Source: Burkholderia cepacia
GTDB lineage: Bacteria; Pseudomonadota; Gammaproteobacteria; Burkholderiales; Burkholderiaceae
DNA: 50,527 bases
NCBI RefSeq assembly: GCF_001039005.1
Contig: NZ_LDWR01000065.1
Location: forward strand, 1 to 50,527
Reading direction: 5' to 3'
In this document: positions 26,272 to 35,636 of the stretch, piece after piece
Numbering within the stretch: the first letter of the stretch is position 1
Layout: each line of letters begins with the position of its first letter
Translations under genes and position numbers: made by a program
The notes under the pieces: model-generated
The model's input: only the letters and a program-made list of their open reading frames with translations
What the model was told of the DNA's origin: nothing
Database searches by the model: none

Positions 26272-27237
26272 TTACTGCCGCGTCTCCGACTGCGCGGCGC
26301 TCGGGCACGCCGGATCCTTGCCCCAGTGGCCGTCGCAGACGCGCCAGCGGCACAGCTGATCCTCGAAGAAACCGCGCTCCGAACACTCCTTCACGCGCGC
26401 CCCGAGCGAGCCGGCCGTCGCCGCCGTCTTGGTCGGCACGGCCTGCCCCTTCTGCGCGGCGAGTTTCTTGTCGGCCGGCTTCGTGCGCGCGACGAGCGCC
26501 GCGAGCAGATCGGCATCCGGATCGTCCTTCCCGGCTGCCTTCGCGCTCGCGGTACGGGTCGACGTCGCATCGCGGCGCTTCTTCGCCTGTGCGAGTTCGG
26601 CCTCCTGTTCCTTGCGATGCTTGCGGGCTTCGGCCTTCGCATCGGCCTTCGTCTCTGCCTTGCCGTGCGCCGCGACCTTCGCGCTCGTCGCGGCGTCGGC
26701 CTTCGCGGTTTTGGTCGTCGCGGCCGCGGCGGCCGTGGCGGCTGCGGCAGCACCGGCCGTGGCCGCGCCCGATGCGTCGTCGGCGCCGCTGGCGAGCGCG
26801 CGCGACAGGCGGCTGTTGTCCGCGGCGGACGCGGACGATGCGGACGCAACGGTCCGGGAGGCCGAATCGTCGTTGACGATCGTGGCCGGCTGCGCGGCGG
26901 GCGCGGTATTCTGCGCGACCTGGACGGCGGTATCGCTGGCCGGTGCGGCCTTGGCCGGTGCAGCTGCCGCAGGCGCGGCGGCCGTGACGACGGCGGCCTG
27001 CTCGCCCGTATGCTGCTGCATGCGCCACGCGCCCCAGCCGCCGACGGCAACCACCAATGCGACGACGGCCGCGATCGGCGCCTTCAGCGAACGGCGCGGA
27101 GATTCGGCCGGCGGCGTGACACGTCCTTCCAGATTCGCGAGAATGCGCGACTGCTGAGCTCCTCCGCCGCCTGCCGGTTTAGTATCCGACAGCAGGCTGG
27201 GCGGAGTTTTCGAATTTGAATTTTCCGGCGCACTCAT
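26272..27237 (-). CDS. Single-pass membrane protein with Cys-rich tail, T6SS border
   Basis: This 321-residue protein has a short cytoplasmic N-terminus and one membrane helix (about residues 53-71, APIAAVVALVVAVGGWGAW). A long Ala/Lys-rich, low-complexity, probably extended or coiled periplasmic stretch follows (about 75-270). The compact C-terminal domain has four Cys (ECSERGFFEDQLCRWRVC and DPACPS) that could form two disulfides. No function is known to me. It is divergent from tagX over 121 bp, so it may belong to the T6SS locus; it may be the gene called tagY in Burkholderia T6SS-1 descriptions, which I cannot confirm. Confidence 0.7.
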   Translation of the reverse strand: MSAPENSNSKTPPSLLSDTKPAGGGGAQQSRILANLEGRVTPPAESPRRSLKAPIAAVVALVVAVGGWGAWRMQQHTGEQAAVVTAAAPAAAAPAKAAPASDTAVQVAQNTAPAAQPATIVNDDSASRTVASASSASAADNSRLSRALASGADDASGAATAGAAAAATAAAAATTKTAKADAATSAKVAAHGKAETKADAKAEARKHRKEQEAELAQAKKRRDATSTRTASAKAAGKDDPDADLLAALVARTKPADKKLAAQKGQAVPTKTAATAGSLGARVKECSERGFFEDQLCRWRVCDGHWGKDPACPSAAQSETRQ

Positions 27238-27248
27238 TCAGCGTCTCA

Positions 27249-27278
27249 TTGAATCCTGGTTTAATTCACCGCGATAAT
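27249..27278 (+). promoter_or_regulatory. Candidate promoter for tagX
   Basis: TTGAAT at 27249-27254, an 18-bp spacer and GATAAT at 27273-27278 lie about 80 bp before the tagX start, in the 121-bp divergent gap. Confidence 0.4.
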
Positions 27279-27358
27279 ATAGCCCGGCCTCTCGAAGCAG
27301 CCTGATTCTAAGAGCAAGCATTGCAAAACACAATCAATTCCAATTTCCGGGGATTTCG

Positions 27359-28204
27359 TTGATTGCCGTCGCACTCGTCGCCTATTTCGCCCTTGCCGTC
27401 GCGGTTGCGGCACTGTTGCTTTTACCGGGTATCCGCGCGACCGTTTTCGAATCGGTTGCCCAGTTTCACGGCCGTCTTACGCGCCGTGCGAACGATCGCG
27501 CCTCGCGCACGCGAAGTCAGATTGTTAAATCGGCAAGCGTTACGCGCGGCGCATTAAACGATGTGCAAAATTTACTGGTTCGGCGGCGCTTGATGATTAC
27601 GGTATCGGCAGGTATTCTTGCGACGCCGCCATTGGTCGCCATTGCGTTACGCGGCCGGCAATTGTTCCAGTACGACGACACGGCGCGCGTGCCCGACGAG
27701 AAGATCGCCGCGCTGCTGCAGGGCGAACAGCTCGTGCCGCCGCCGCCGCTGCCGCCGGAAGTCTTCGCCACCAAGGAAGTCGAACAGGTGCGCCCGGCGC
27801 TGAAGGATGCGAGCCGGGACTGGAACCTGCTGGATCCGGATTTCCGTACGCGTTTGTTGCTGGTCTACAAGATCATGCACGAACAATATGGTTATGAAAT
27901 GGCGCTGCTGGAAGGTTACCGGAGCCCGGAACGGCAAAACCGGCTGGCGCAGATGGGCGGCAACGTGACCAACGCGGCGGCCTTCCAGAGTTATCACCAA
28001 TTCGGGCTGGCGGCCGACAACGCATTCCTGCGCGACGGCAAGCTGGTCATTTCCGAGAAAGATCCGTGGGCGATGCGCGGCTACCAGTTGTACGGCCAGG
28101 TCGCCGAGCAGGTCGGCCTGACCTGGGGGGGCCGATGGAAAATGATGGATCTCGGGCACGTGGAATACCATAAACCCGGTTTTAAACTGGGACGCGGCAG
28201 CTAG
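27359..28204 (+). CDS. tagX: M15-type peptidoglycan endopeptidase TagX
   Basis: This 281-residue inner-membrane-anchored protein has an N-terminal helix (IAVALVAYFALAVAVAALLLL) and a C-terminal VanY/M15-like zinc peptidase domain. Zinc ligands appear in SYHQFGLAADNAF (His and Asp) and in DLGHVEYHKP (His), with the catalytic Glu just before it. In Acinetobacter, TagX is an L,D-endopeptidase that opens the wall for T6SS assembly; the same role is inferred here. No ATG or GTG is available before the membrane helix, so the TTG at 27359, with GGGGA six bases upstream, is the best start. It lies 304 bp before tssM. Confidence 0.82.
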   Translation: MIAVALVAYFALAVAVAALLLLPGIRATVFESVAQFHGRLTRRANDRASRTRSQIVKSASVTRGALNDVQNLLVRRRLMITVSAGILATPPLVAIALRGRQLFQYDDTARVPDEKIAALLQGEQLVPPPPLPPEVFATKEVEQVRPALKDASRDWNLLDPDFRTRLLLVYKIMHEQYGYEMALLEGYRSPERQNRLAQMGGNVTNAAAFQSYHQFGLAADNAFLRDGKLVISEKDPWAMRGYQLYGQVAEQVGLTWGGRWKMMDLGHVEYHKPGFKLGRGS

Positions 28205-28508
28205 CCATGGCTGCCGGACAAGAAATAATGAGGGCGGCATGGGGCTTTTTAATATCCCGGCAGGAAACGATATGGGCGGCGTAAAAGATCGGGCATTCCG
28301 GTGCGTGATTTTTTTCGGCCGCCACTTCCGTTTTAAATCTCACAGCGTCCTTTCATTATTGCGCGCGCCTTCTCCGATGCCGCGAGCGCATTGATGCCAG
28401 CCCCCTTCTTCATCCCGTTTGACAGCGTGGCGACACATCGCGGCGCCACCCTTGCCGCTCGGCGCGCCTGCGTCGCCTCACCGAATCGCACCGGAACCTG
28501 AACGTCCT
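28205..28508. other. 304-bp gap between tagX and tssM
   Basis: No gene is supported here. An imperfect hairpin of CGGCAGC and GCTGCCG (28195-28216) overlaps the tagX stop, without a U-tract. A TTGACA at 28419-28424 has no -10 partner. The gap could hold a tssM promoter that I cannot pin down. Confidence 0.5.
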
Positions 28509-31500
28509 ATGCAACGCATCCTCAACGTGCTGACTCATCCGCGTACGCTCTCGATTGTCGGGATCGTCGCGCTAGCGGCCATCCTCTTCATCGTCGCCGA
28601 CATGCTGCAGCTGCCGCTCCTGTGGGCGGCGATCGCGTTCGCGGCGATCCTCGCGCTGTGGCTGGTCGTCGCGCTGTGGCGCCGCTGGCGCGTGAAGCGC
28701 GCGAACCAGCAGCTCGGCCAGATACTGGAAGAGCAGGCGGAAACCGGCAAGATCACCGCGCCCGCCGCCGCCGCGCTCGCGCCCGACGCGAAGACGGCCG
28801 ACCTCGACGTGCTGCGCACGCGCCTGTCGGACGCGGTGAAGACGATCAAGACGTCGAAGATCGGCCAGGTCTCGGGCGGCTCCGCGCTGTACGAACTGCC
28901 GTGGTACATCGTGATCGGCAACCCGGCCGCGGGCAAGAGCAGCGCCGTGCTCAATTCCGGCCTGCAGTTCCCGTTCGCGGACAAGAACAGCGCCGTGATC
29001 CACGGCATCGGCGGCACGCGTAACTGCGACTGGTTCTTCACGACCGAAGGGATCCTGCTCGACACGGCCGGCCGCTATTCGGTGCACGAGGAAGACCGCA
29101 GCGAGTGGCTCGGCTTCCTCGGCCTGCTCAAGCGCTATCGCCCGAAGGCGCCGATCAACGGCATCATCGTCACCGCGAGCATCGCCGAACTCACCGGCAA
29201 CCGCCCCGAATTCGCGATCAACCTCGCGAAAAACCTCCGCCAGCGCGTTCAGGAGCTGACGGAAAAACTCGAGGTGTTCGCGCCGGTCTACGTGATGTTC
29301 ACGAAGGCCGACCTGATCACCGGCTTCACCGAATTCTTCAGCAGCAACGACAAGCACGAGTACGACCGCGTGTGGGGCGCCACCCTGCCCTACGAGCCGG
29401 ACGACAAGCGCGATGTCGTCGCGCAGTTCGACACGCACTTCGAGGAACTCTATGAAGGGCTGAAGGAGATCAGCGTCGCGCAGCTGTCGCTGTCGCGCGG
29501 CAACCAGCTGTCGCCGGGCCAGTTGAGCTTCCCGCTCGAATTCTCGACGATCAAGCCGTCGCTGCGCGCGTTCCTCGCGACGCTGTTCGAGAACAACCCG
29601 TTCCAGTACAAGCCGATCTTCCGCGGCTTCTACTTCACCAGCGCGCTGCAGGAAGGCGAAACCAACAGCGCGGCCGCGCAGCGCATCGCGCACCGCTTCG
29701 GCCTCGACGCGAACGCGCTGCCGAAGCCGCACAGCGCGTTCTCGAAGAACGGCTTCTTCCTGCGCGACCTGTTCTCGAAGGTGATCTTCGCGGACCGCCA
29801 GACGGTGCGCCAATTCGCCAGCCCGAACAAGACGCGGCTGCGCTACGCGACCTTCTTCGGCTTCGTCGCGGCGCTCGCGATCGCGCTCGGCGGCTGGACC
29901 TGGTCGACGATCGGCAACCAGCAGCTCGTCTCGAACGTGCAGGCCGACCTCGACAACGTCACGCGCTTGCAGCAGGGCCGCAACGACCTGCAGTCGCGCC
30001 TGCAGGCGATGGACATCCTGGAAGACCGGATCGAACAGCTCGAGCAGTTCCGCCGCGACAAGCCGCTGTCGGTGTCGCTCGGCCTGTACCAGGGCGACCG
30101 TCTCGAGCAGCACTTGCTGACGGAGTACTACAACGGCGTGCGCCAGATCCTGCTGGCCCCCGTGTCGCAGAACCTTGCCTCGTTCATGAAGGACGTGAAC
30201 GCGCACCCCGAACAGCTCGTGCCGATGACGCGCCCGCCCGAGTCGGGTGCCGTGCAGGCCGGCGCGCTGCCGGTCTCGACGAACGCGGCAGGCGCCGCGC
30301 CGCTGGCCGGTGCCGCACTGGCCGCGTCCGGCACCGCGCCGGCCGCCGCGCCGCAACAGGCGGCCGCACCGCAGGGCGGCCTCTACAGCGACGCGTCGCC
30401 GACCAACGTGCAGGACGCGTACAACGCACTCAAGACGTACCTGATGCTGTCCGACAAGCGTCACGTCGAGCAGGCGCACCTGACCGACCAGCTCGCCCGC
30501 TTCTGGCGCGGCTGGCTCGAGACGAATCGCGGCAACATGCCGCGTGACGAGATGATCAAGAGCGCGGAGCGCATGATCTCGTTCTACCTGTCGCGTGTGA
30601 ACGACGACGACTGGCCGATGATCGACGCGAACCTCGCGCTCGTCGACCAGACCCGCGAGAACCTGCGCCGCGTCGTGCGCGGCATGCCGGCCCGTCAGCG
30701 CGTCTACGAGGAAATCAAGGCACGCGCGTCGACCCGCTTCGCGCCGATGACCATCGCGCGCATCGTCGGCGACGGCAACCAGGGGCTCGTTGCAGGCAGC
30801 TACGCGATTCCGGGCACGTTCACGCGCGAAGCGTGGTTCGACTACGTGCAGCCGGCGATCCGCGACGCGGCGACCAAGGAACTGCAGGCGAAGGACTGGG
30901 TGCTGAACACGTCGACGCAGGACGACCTGACGCTCGAGGGCAGCCCCGAGCAGATCCAGAAGACGCTCGTCGGCATGTACAAGACCGAGTACGCGCAGCA
31001 CTGGCAGAAGTTCATGCAGGGCATCGCGGTGCAGGGCTTCAGCAGCTTCGGCCAGGCCGTCGACGGGATGAACCGCCTCGGCGACCCGCAGGATTCGCCG
31101 ATCCGCAAGATCCTCGAAACCGCGTACGACCAGACGTCGTGGGACAACCCGTCGCTCGCGAACGTGACGATCAAGAAGGCGCAGACCGGCGTCGTGAACT
31201 GGGTCAAGCAGTTGTTCTCGCGCTCGCAGGCCGGCCAGGTGGCGGCCGCCAACATCGACATCAACGGCAATCCGGCCGAGGTGCCGATGGGTCCGATCGG
31301 CCAGGAGTTCATCGGGCTCGCGCGGATCGTCGCGACGCATGACGGCACGTCGATGCTCAAGGGCTACATGGATTCGCTGTCGAAGGTCCGTACCCGCTTC
31401 AACGTGATCAAGAACCAGGGCGACCCGGGCCCCGGCGCGCGCCAGCTGATGCAGCAGACGCTCGACGGCAACGGCTCGGAACTCGCCGATTCGCTGAAGC

Positions 31501-32453
31501 TCGTCGACGAGCAGATGCTGACGGGCCTCACCGATTCGCAACGCAAGTCGCTGCGTCCGCTGCTCGTGCGGCCGCTGATGCAGGCGTTCGCCGTCGTGAT
31601 CCAGCCGGCCAGCGCCGAGGTCAACAAGGTGTGGAACGCGCAGGTCTACCAGCCGTTCCAGAACTCGCTCGCGACGAAGTACCCGTTCGCGGCGAACGCG
31701 AAGGTCGAAGCCGGCGCCGGCGAAATCGCGCAGGTGTTCGGTCCGGACGGCTCGATCGCGAAGTTCGTCGGCACGACGCTCGGGCCGCTCGCGGTGCGCC
31801 GCGGCGACACGCTCGCCGCCCGCACGTGGGGCGACATGGGCGTCGGGCTCACGCCGGACTTCACGAACGGCTTCGCACGCTGGGTCGCGCCGCTCGCGGG
31901 CGGCGCCGCAGGCAGCGCGGCCGCGGCGTCCGAGCCGCAGACCGTGTTCCAGATCCTGCCGCAACCGAGCACGGGCACGACCGAATACACGATCGCGATC
32001 GACGGCCAGCAACTGCGTTACCGCAACACGCCGCCGCAGTGGACCAACTTCGTGTGGCCGAACCCGCAGGGCTCGCCGGGCGCGACGCTGTCCGCTACGA
32101 CCTTCGACGGCCGCACGGTGCAGCTCGTCAACGAGCCGGGCCGCTACGGTCTCGAAAAGCTGATCAACTCGGCGCAGCGCAAGCGCCGTCCGGACGGCAC
32201 CTTCGACCTGACGTGGGTGCAAGGCAGCGTGAACGTGTCGGTGACGATGCGCATCATCAGCACGTCGCAACCGTCCGGCGGTGGCGGCGACCAACCGCAG
32301 CAGCAGAGCCTGCGCGGCCTGCAGCTGCCGTCGTCGGTCGCCGACGCGAGCGCGGGCGCCGCTCAGAACGCGACCCAGTCCGGCACGGGCACGCCGGGCG
32401 CAGCGCCGGCCGTCGCGGCCGCCAACGCAACGAATGCACAGGGGGCGCAATGA
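28509..32453 (+). CDS. tssM: T6SS membrane-complex protein TssM (IcmF)
   Basis: This 1314-residue inner-membrane protein links TssL in the inner membrane to TssJ in the outer membrane. Two N-terminal helices (about 15-55) are followed by a cytoplasmic NTPase-like domain with Walker A GNPAAGKS (Lys143) and DTAGRYS. A third membrane helix lies near 445-467 (FFGFVAALAIALGGWTW), followed by a large periplasmic part. A low-complexity Ala/Pro insert lies at about 573-630, and the last 60 residues are Gln/Ala-rich and probably disordered. The ATG at 28509 starts just before the first helix. It overlaps tagF by ATGA. Confidence 0.96.
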   Translation: MQRILNVLTHPRTLSIVGIVALAAILFIVADMLQLPLLWAAIAFAAILALWLVVALWRRWRVKRANQQLGQILEEQAETGKITAPAAAALAPDAKTADLDVLRTRLSDAVKTIKTSKIGQVSGGSALYELPWYIVIGNPAAGKSSAVLNSGLQFPFADKNSAVIHGIGGTRNCDWFFTTEGILLDTAGRYSVHEEDRSEWLGFLGLLKRYRPKAPINGIIVTASIAELTGNRPEFAINLAKNLRQRVQELTEKLEVFAPVYVMFTKADLITGFTEFFSSNDKHEYDRVWGATLPYEPDDKRDVVAQFDTHFEELYEGLKEISVAQLSLSRGNQLSPGQLSFPLEFSTIKPSLRAFLATLFENNPFQYKPIFRGFYFTSALQEGETNSAAAQRIAHRFGLDANALPKPHSAFSKNGFFLRDLFSKVIFADRQTVRQFASPNKTRLRYATFFGFVAALAIALGGWTWSTIGNQQLVSNVQADLDNVTRLQQGRNDLQSRLQAMDILEDRIEQLEQFRRDKPLSVSLGLYQGDRLEQHLLTEYYNGVRQILLAPVSQNLASFMKDVNAHPEQLVPMTRPPESGAVQAGALPVSTNAAGAAPLAGAALAASGTAPAAAPQQAAAPQGGLYSDASPTNVQDAYNALKTYLMLSDKRHVEQAHLTDQLARFWRGWLETNRGNMPRDEMIKSAERMISFYLSRVNDDDWPMIDANLALVDQTRENLRRVVRGMPARQRVYEEIKARASTRFAPMTIARIVGDGNQGLVAGSYAIPGTFTREAWFDYVQPAIRDAATKELQAKDWVLNTSTQDDLTLEGSPEQIQKTLVGMYKTEYAQHWQKFMQGIAVQGFSSFGQAVDGMNRLGDPQDSPIRKILETAYDQTSWDNPSLANVTIKKAQTGVVNWVKQLFSRSQAGQVAAANIDINGNPAEVPMGPIGQEFIGLARIVATHDGTSMLKGYMDSLSKVRTRFNVIKNQGDPGPGARQLMQQTLDGNGSELADSLKLVDEQMLTGLTDSQRKSLRPLLVRPLMQAFAVVIQPASAEVNKVWNAQVYQPFQNSLATKYPFAANAKVEAGAGEIAQVFGPDGSIAKFVGTTLGPLAVRRGDTLAARTWGDMGVGLTPDFTNGFARWVAPLAGGAAGSAAAASEPQTVFQILPQPSTGTTEYTIAIDGQQLRYRNTPPQWTNFVWPNPQGSPGATLSATTFDGRTVQLVNEPGRYGLEKLINSAQRKRRPDGTFDLTWVQGSVNVSVTMRIISTSQPSGGGGDQPQQQSLRGLQLPSSVADASAGAAQNATQSGTGTPGAAPAVAAANATNAQGAQ

Positions 32454-33439
32454 CGCAAACCGTACAGGCGCAAATCGCCTACTTCGGCAAGATTCCGTCG
32501 CGCGGCGACTTCGTGAAGAGCCCGCACAATCCGCAGTTGCTGCAGACGCTCGATCGCTGGATCGCGCAGGCACTCGAACTGCTCGCGGAAGATCCGCGCT
32601 GGAAACTCGTCTACGAGGATGCGAAGCCGATGCATTTCGCGTTCCTCGGCTCGCGCAGCAAGCTCGCGATCGCGGGCCACATGGTCGCGAGCCACGACGT
32701 GTCGATGCGCCGCTTCCCGTTCCTCGGCGCAACCGCGCTCGAGGTCGACCGGCCGCTCGCGTTCCTCGCGCGCAGCCCGCTCGCGTTCGCGCGGCTGTGG
32801 TCGCGCGTCGCCACGCAGATCCCGCCGCTGCTCGGCAAGGACGAGCCGCCCGGCGCGCTGCAGGCGCTCGGCGACACGCAGGTGCCGATCGACGTCGGCG
32901 GCCCCGGCACGTCGCATGACGGCACCTTCAACGATTTCGTCGAACACCAGTCGCTGTATGGGCTCCAGCAGATGCTGCTCGAAAGCGGGCACCCGGTGCG
33001 GCTGCGCGGCGCGATGCTCGCGCTCGGCTCGCTGCTGCGGCCGGTGATGCAGAGCGGCTCGTCGCACATTGAACGCGGCCTCACGCTGCCGCTGCCGGTC
33101 GATCCGTTCTACCGCAGCCTCGTCGCCGCGTTCTGGCTCGAACTGATCGCGCCGTTCGTCGCGCAGGCCGATTTCGAGCTCGCGATCTTCATCGGCACGA
33201 TCGCCGAGCGCGAACGGCTCATCATCGGCTTCAACGGTGCGTCGGCGAAGACGCTGCTGAGCGTTGTCGACCCGCAGACCTACGCCGCCCACAACATCGA
33301 CATCGACGATCCCGAGTGGATCGACGCCCATGCGCAAAACGATCACCAGATCAGCAAGCTCGTCAGCTACCTCGACCAACCGCAACTCTCGCTGCGGGTC
33401 GCCATCGACGCGTTCCGCGAAGCGTTCATCGGAGGCTGA
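32450..33439 (+). CDS. tagF: T6SS accessory protein TagF
   Basis: This 329-residue protein has the N-terminal TagF/DUF2094 domain (AYFGKIPSRGDFVKSPHNPQL, then RRFPFLGATALEV) and a C-terminal extension. In Pseudomonas and Agrobacterium TagF restrains T6SS assembly post-translationally, acting on Fha. No Fha, PpkA or PppA gene is in this window, so either the partner is elsewhere or the mode differs. The start at 32450 forms an ATGA overlap with tssM. An upstream open frame to 31631 is the shadow of tssM. Confidence 0.93.
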   Translation: MTQTVQAQIAYFGKIPSRGDFVKSPHNPQLLQTLDRWIAQALELLAEDPRWKLVYEDAKPMHFAFLGSRSKLAIAGHMVASHDVSMRRFPFLGATALEVDRPLAFLARSPLAFARLWSRVATQIPPLLGKDEPPGALQALGDTQVPIDVGGPGTSHDGTFNDFVEHQSLYGLQQMLLESGHPVRLRGAMLALGSLLRPVMQSGSSHIERGLTLPLPVDPFYRSLVAAFWLELIAPFVAQADFELAIFIGTIAERERLIIGFNGASAKTLLSVVDPQTYAAHNIDIDDPEWIDAHAQNDHQISKLVSYLDQPQLSLRVAIDAFREAFIGG

Positions 33440-33443
33440 CGGG

Positions 33444-34394
33444 ATGCATCGCACGATTCACGTCCGGCGCGCACGCTTCTCGCCCGCCCTCGCCGCCCTG
33501 CTCGCCGCCGGCCTCGTTGCCAGCGGCGCGAGCTTCGCGCAGAACACCGGCGCGACCGTCACGCCGGTCGGCAACGGCACGGTCACGACGACCGCGCTGC
33601 CGTCGTCGAACACGAACCCCGGCGCCGCGCCGTCGAGCGCGTCCGGCACGGTGGTGCGCGGCACGGCCGGCACCATCACGCCGCCGCCCGCGAACGCGGC
33701 GCCCGGCCAGGTGGTTGTCGGCGGCAAGGTGCCCGACGAGGCGACCAAGGCCGCCGTGCTGCAGAAGCTGCGCGACACCTACGGCGCGACGAACGTCGTC
33801 GACCAGGTCGAGGTCGGCGACGTCGCGACGCCGCCGAACTGGAGCGCGAACGTGCAGAAGCTGCTCGGCGCGCAGCTCAAGCAGATCAGCAAGGGGCAGC
33901 TGAAGATCAACGGCACGCAGATCGAGATGAAGGGCGAGGTGCACAACGAGGCGCAGCGCCAGCAGCTCGCGAGCGACATGGCGAACACGCTGAACCCGAC
34001 CTACACGATCAAGAACGGGCTGCGTGTGTCGGCGTCCGAGCAAGGTGTGCTCGACCAGACGCTCGCGAACCGGACGATCGAGTTCGAGACGGGCAGCGCG
34101 ACGCTGACGCCGCAGGGCAAGCTGATCCTCGACCAGATGGCGGCCGCACTCTCGAAGATGCAGAACCGCACGGTCGACATCATCGGCCACACCGACAACT
34201 CGGGGAACCGGACGTCGAACATCGCGCTGAGCCAGGCGCGCTCGGACGCGGTGAAGGGTTACCTGATCACGAAGAGCATTCCGCCGCAGCAGATGACGAC
34301 GACGGGCGTCGGGCCGGATCAGCCGATCGCGCCGAATGACACGGCGGATGGACGGGCGCGGAATCGGAGAATCGAGTTCCGGGTGGGACAGTAA
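33444..34394 (+). CDS. tagN: OmpA/BON-domain envelope protein of the T6SS
   Basis: This 316-residue exported protein has a Sec signal peptide (ALAALLAAGLVASGASFAQ) and a Thr/Ala/Pro-rich linker. A BON-like segment (VVVGGKVPDEATKAAVLQKLRDTYGA) and a second BON-like repeat follow. The C-terminal OmpA peptidoglycan-binding domain (VDIIGHTDNSGNRTSNIALSQARSDAV ... ARNRRIEF) has the conserved Asp and Arg that hold diaminopimelate. It probably anchors the membrane complex to the wall, since TssL here has no such domain. GGAGG lies in the tagF stop region, 5 bp away; the genes are one operon. The name follows Burkholderia usage. Confidence 0.85.
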   Translation: MHRTIHVRRARFSPALAALLAAGLVASGASFAQNTGATVTPVGNGTVTTTALPSSNTNPGAAPSSASGTVVRGTAGTITPPPANAAPGQVVVGGKVPDEATKAAVLQKLRDTYGATNVVDQVEVGDVATPPNWSANVQKLLGAQLKQISKGQLKINGTQIEMKGEVHNEAQRQQLASDMANTLNPTYTIKNGLRVSASEQGVLDQTLANRTIEFETGSATLTPQGKLILDQMAAALSKMQNRTVDIIGHTDNSGNRTSNIALSQARSDAVKGYLITKSIPPQQMTTTGVGPDQPIAPNDTADGRARNRRIEFRVGQ

Positions 34395-34404
34395 CGGATC
34401 GACA

Positions 34405-34467
34405 CGGGCCGCTCCGCATGGGGCGGCCCGGCAGGCAACGGGCGGCGGCAGTCATGCGCCGCCCGTT
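34405..34467. terminator. Two hairpins between convergent tagN and tssA
   Basis: Stem 1 pairs CGGGCCGC (34405-34412) with GCGGCCCG (34423-34430). Stem 2 pairs 11-bp arms at 34437-34447 and 34457-34467 around a 9-nt loop. No long U-tract follows either, but the placement between two converging stops suggests transcription termination. Confidence 0.55.
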
Positions 34468-34473
34468 GTGCGT

Positions 34474-35595
34474 TTACGACTGCTCGTCCGGCCGCACGCC
34501 CAGCAACTCGCGAATATGCGACAGCGAGCCGTCGTCCTTGACGACGCTCTCGAGCCACTTGTGCAGCGGCATGTCGGCCCATTCGGCCGCCTTGTCGGCA
34601 AGATACGCGACCGGGCTGTGCGGCTCGGTCTGGCGGAAATAACGCGCCACCGCACGCAGCTGGTCGACGGCCTGCGCACGGTTCTGGATGCCGGCGATCA
34701 TTTGCGTCATCGGGGGACGCGGAGCGGTCTGCGACTGCACGTGAGTCTCCTCGGTCTGGATCGAATTGCCGAAAACCGGCTCGATGCGCTCGGGCTGCGC
34801 CTGCGGCGCCGATGGCGCGTGCGGCGCGCTGCCCGTATAACCCTGCTCGCGCGCAAAGCGCTCGGCGAGCCGGTACACCGTCTCGAACGCGTCGCGCGCC
34901 TGCCGGAAGCTCGGCGCCGAATCGCCGGCGCGCTCGACGAGCCGCTCCTCGAATGCATCGAGCGCGAATTCGAACGCCTTCAGGTTCGCCAGCAGCGCCG
35001 TGTAGAACGCGATCGGCGTCACGCGCCGCGACGAATCGATCTGGTCGACCGTCGGCTTGCCGCGCGCGATGTCGTCCGCGTGCTCGGGGTCGCGCTTGAT
35101 GGACTGCGCGACGTGCTGCGCCACTTCCCAGTCGAGCGTGCTGAACGCGTTCGACGCGCCGTCCGTCATCGGCACCGCGCGCAGCAGCTCGGCCGTGCGG
35201 CCGGAGAGCCACGCGACGTTGCCGAGCCGGTACTCGGTGTCGTCGCCTTCGGGCAGCGGATGCACGGTGTCCCAGAACTCGCGGCACAGGCCCTCGAGCA
35301 GCGCATAACCCTCGGTGAGGCCGGTGAGGCCGTCCTCGAGCGCGAGCGCCTCGGTCAGCCACACGCCGAGCCGCAGGTCCTTGGTGCGCGTGCGCAGCAG
35401 CTCGCCCGCATGGTCGACGACGAAGCCCCAGTCGGCCTCCTTGATCTCGGTCACCCATTCGCCCTGGTCGAGCGTCGGATCGTCGTAGCGCCGCGCGTCC
35501 TGGATCGCGTCGAATTCGTTCGAAAACAGCATGTCGTCGCCGCTGGGCGACACATCGCTGATCGGTGTCAGCAACTCGGGGAGATTGATCGGCAT
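34474..35595 (-). CDS. tssA: T6SS cap/baseplate protein TssA
   Basis: This 373-residue cytoplasmic protein carries the N-terminal ImpA domain (LLTPISDVSPSGDDMLFSNEFDAIQDARR, WGFVVDHAGELLRTRTKDLRLGVWLTEAL). TssA proteins bind the membrane complex and baseplate and guide or cap sheath and tube polymerisation; the C-terminal part differs between subtypes. Here it is a short helical domain (about 290-373). It is the last gene of the long minus-strand arm, 41 bp after tssH. Confidence 0.93.
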   Translation of the reverse strand: MPINLPELLTPISDVSPSGDDMLFSNEFDAIQDARRYDDPTLDQGEWVTEIKEADWGFVVDHAGELLRTRTKDLRLGVWLTEALALEDGLTGLTEGYALLEGLCREFWDTVHPLPEGDDTEYRLGNVAWLSGRTAELLRAVPMTDGASNAFSTLDWEVAQHVAQSIKRDPEHADDIARGKPTVDQIDSSRRVTPIAFYTALLANLKAFEFALDAFEERLVERAGDSAPSFRQARDAFETVYRLAERFAREQGYTGSAPHAPSAPQAQPERIEPVFGNSIQTEETHVQSQTAPRPPMTQMIAGIQNRAQAVDQLRAVARYFRQTEPHSPVAYLADKAAEWADMPLHKWLESVVKDDGSLSHIRELLGVRPDEQS

Positions 35596-35636
35596 GGTTC
35601 GGTCAGTTCATCAATGCTTGCGTTGCGCGGCCGCGC

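Noticed and set aside
28419..28424. TTGACA as a -35 box for tssM
   Set aside because: No -10-like sequence lies 16-18 bp downstream; the region there is GC-rich.
31631..32449. Long N-terminal extension of tagF
   Set aside because: It is a frame shadow of tssM; the ATGA overlap at 32450 and the conserved TagF start fix the real start.
28572..32732. 1386-residue minus-strand frame
   Set aside because: Antisense of tssM and tagF, with no recognisable domains.
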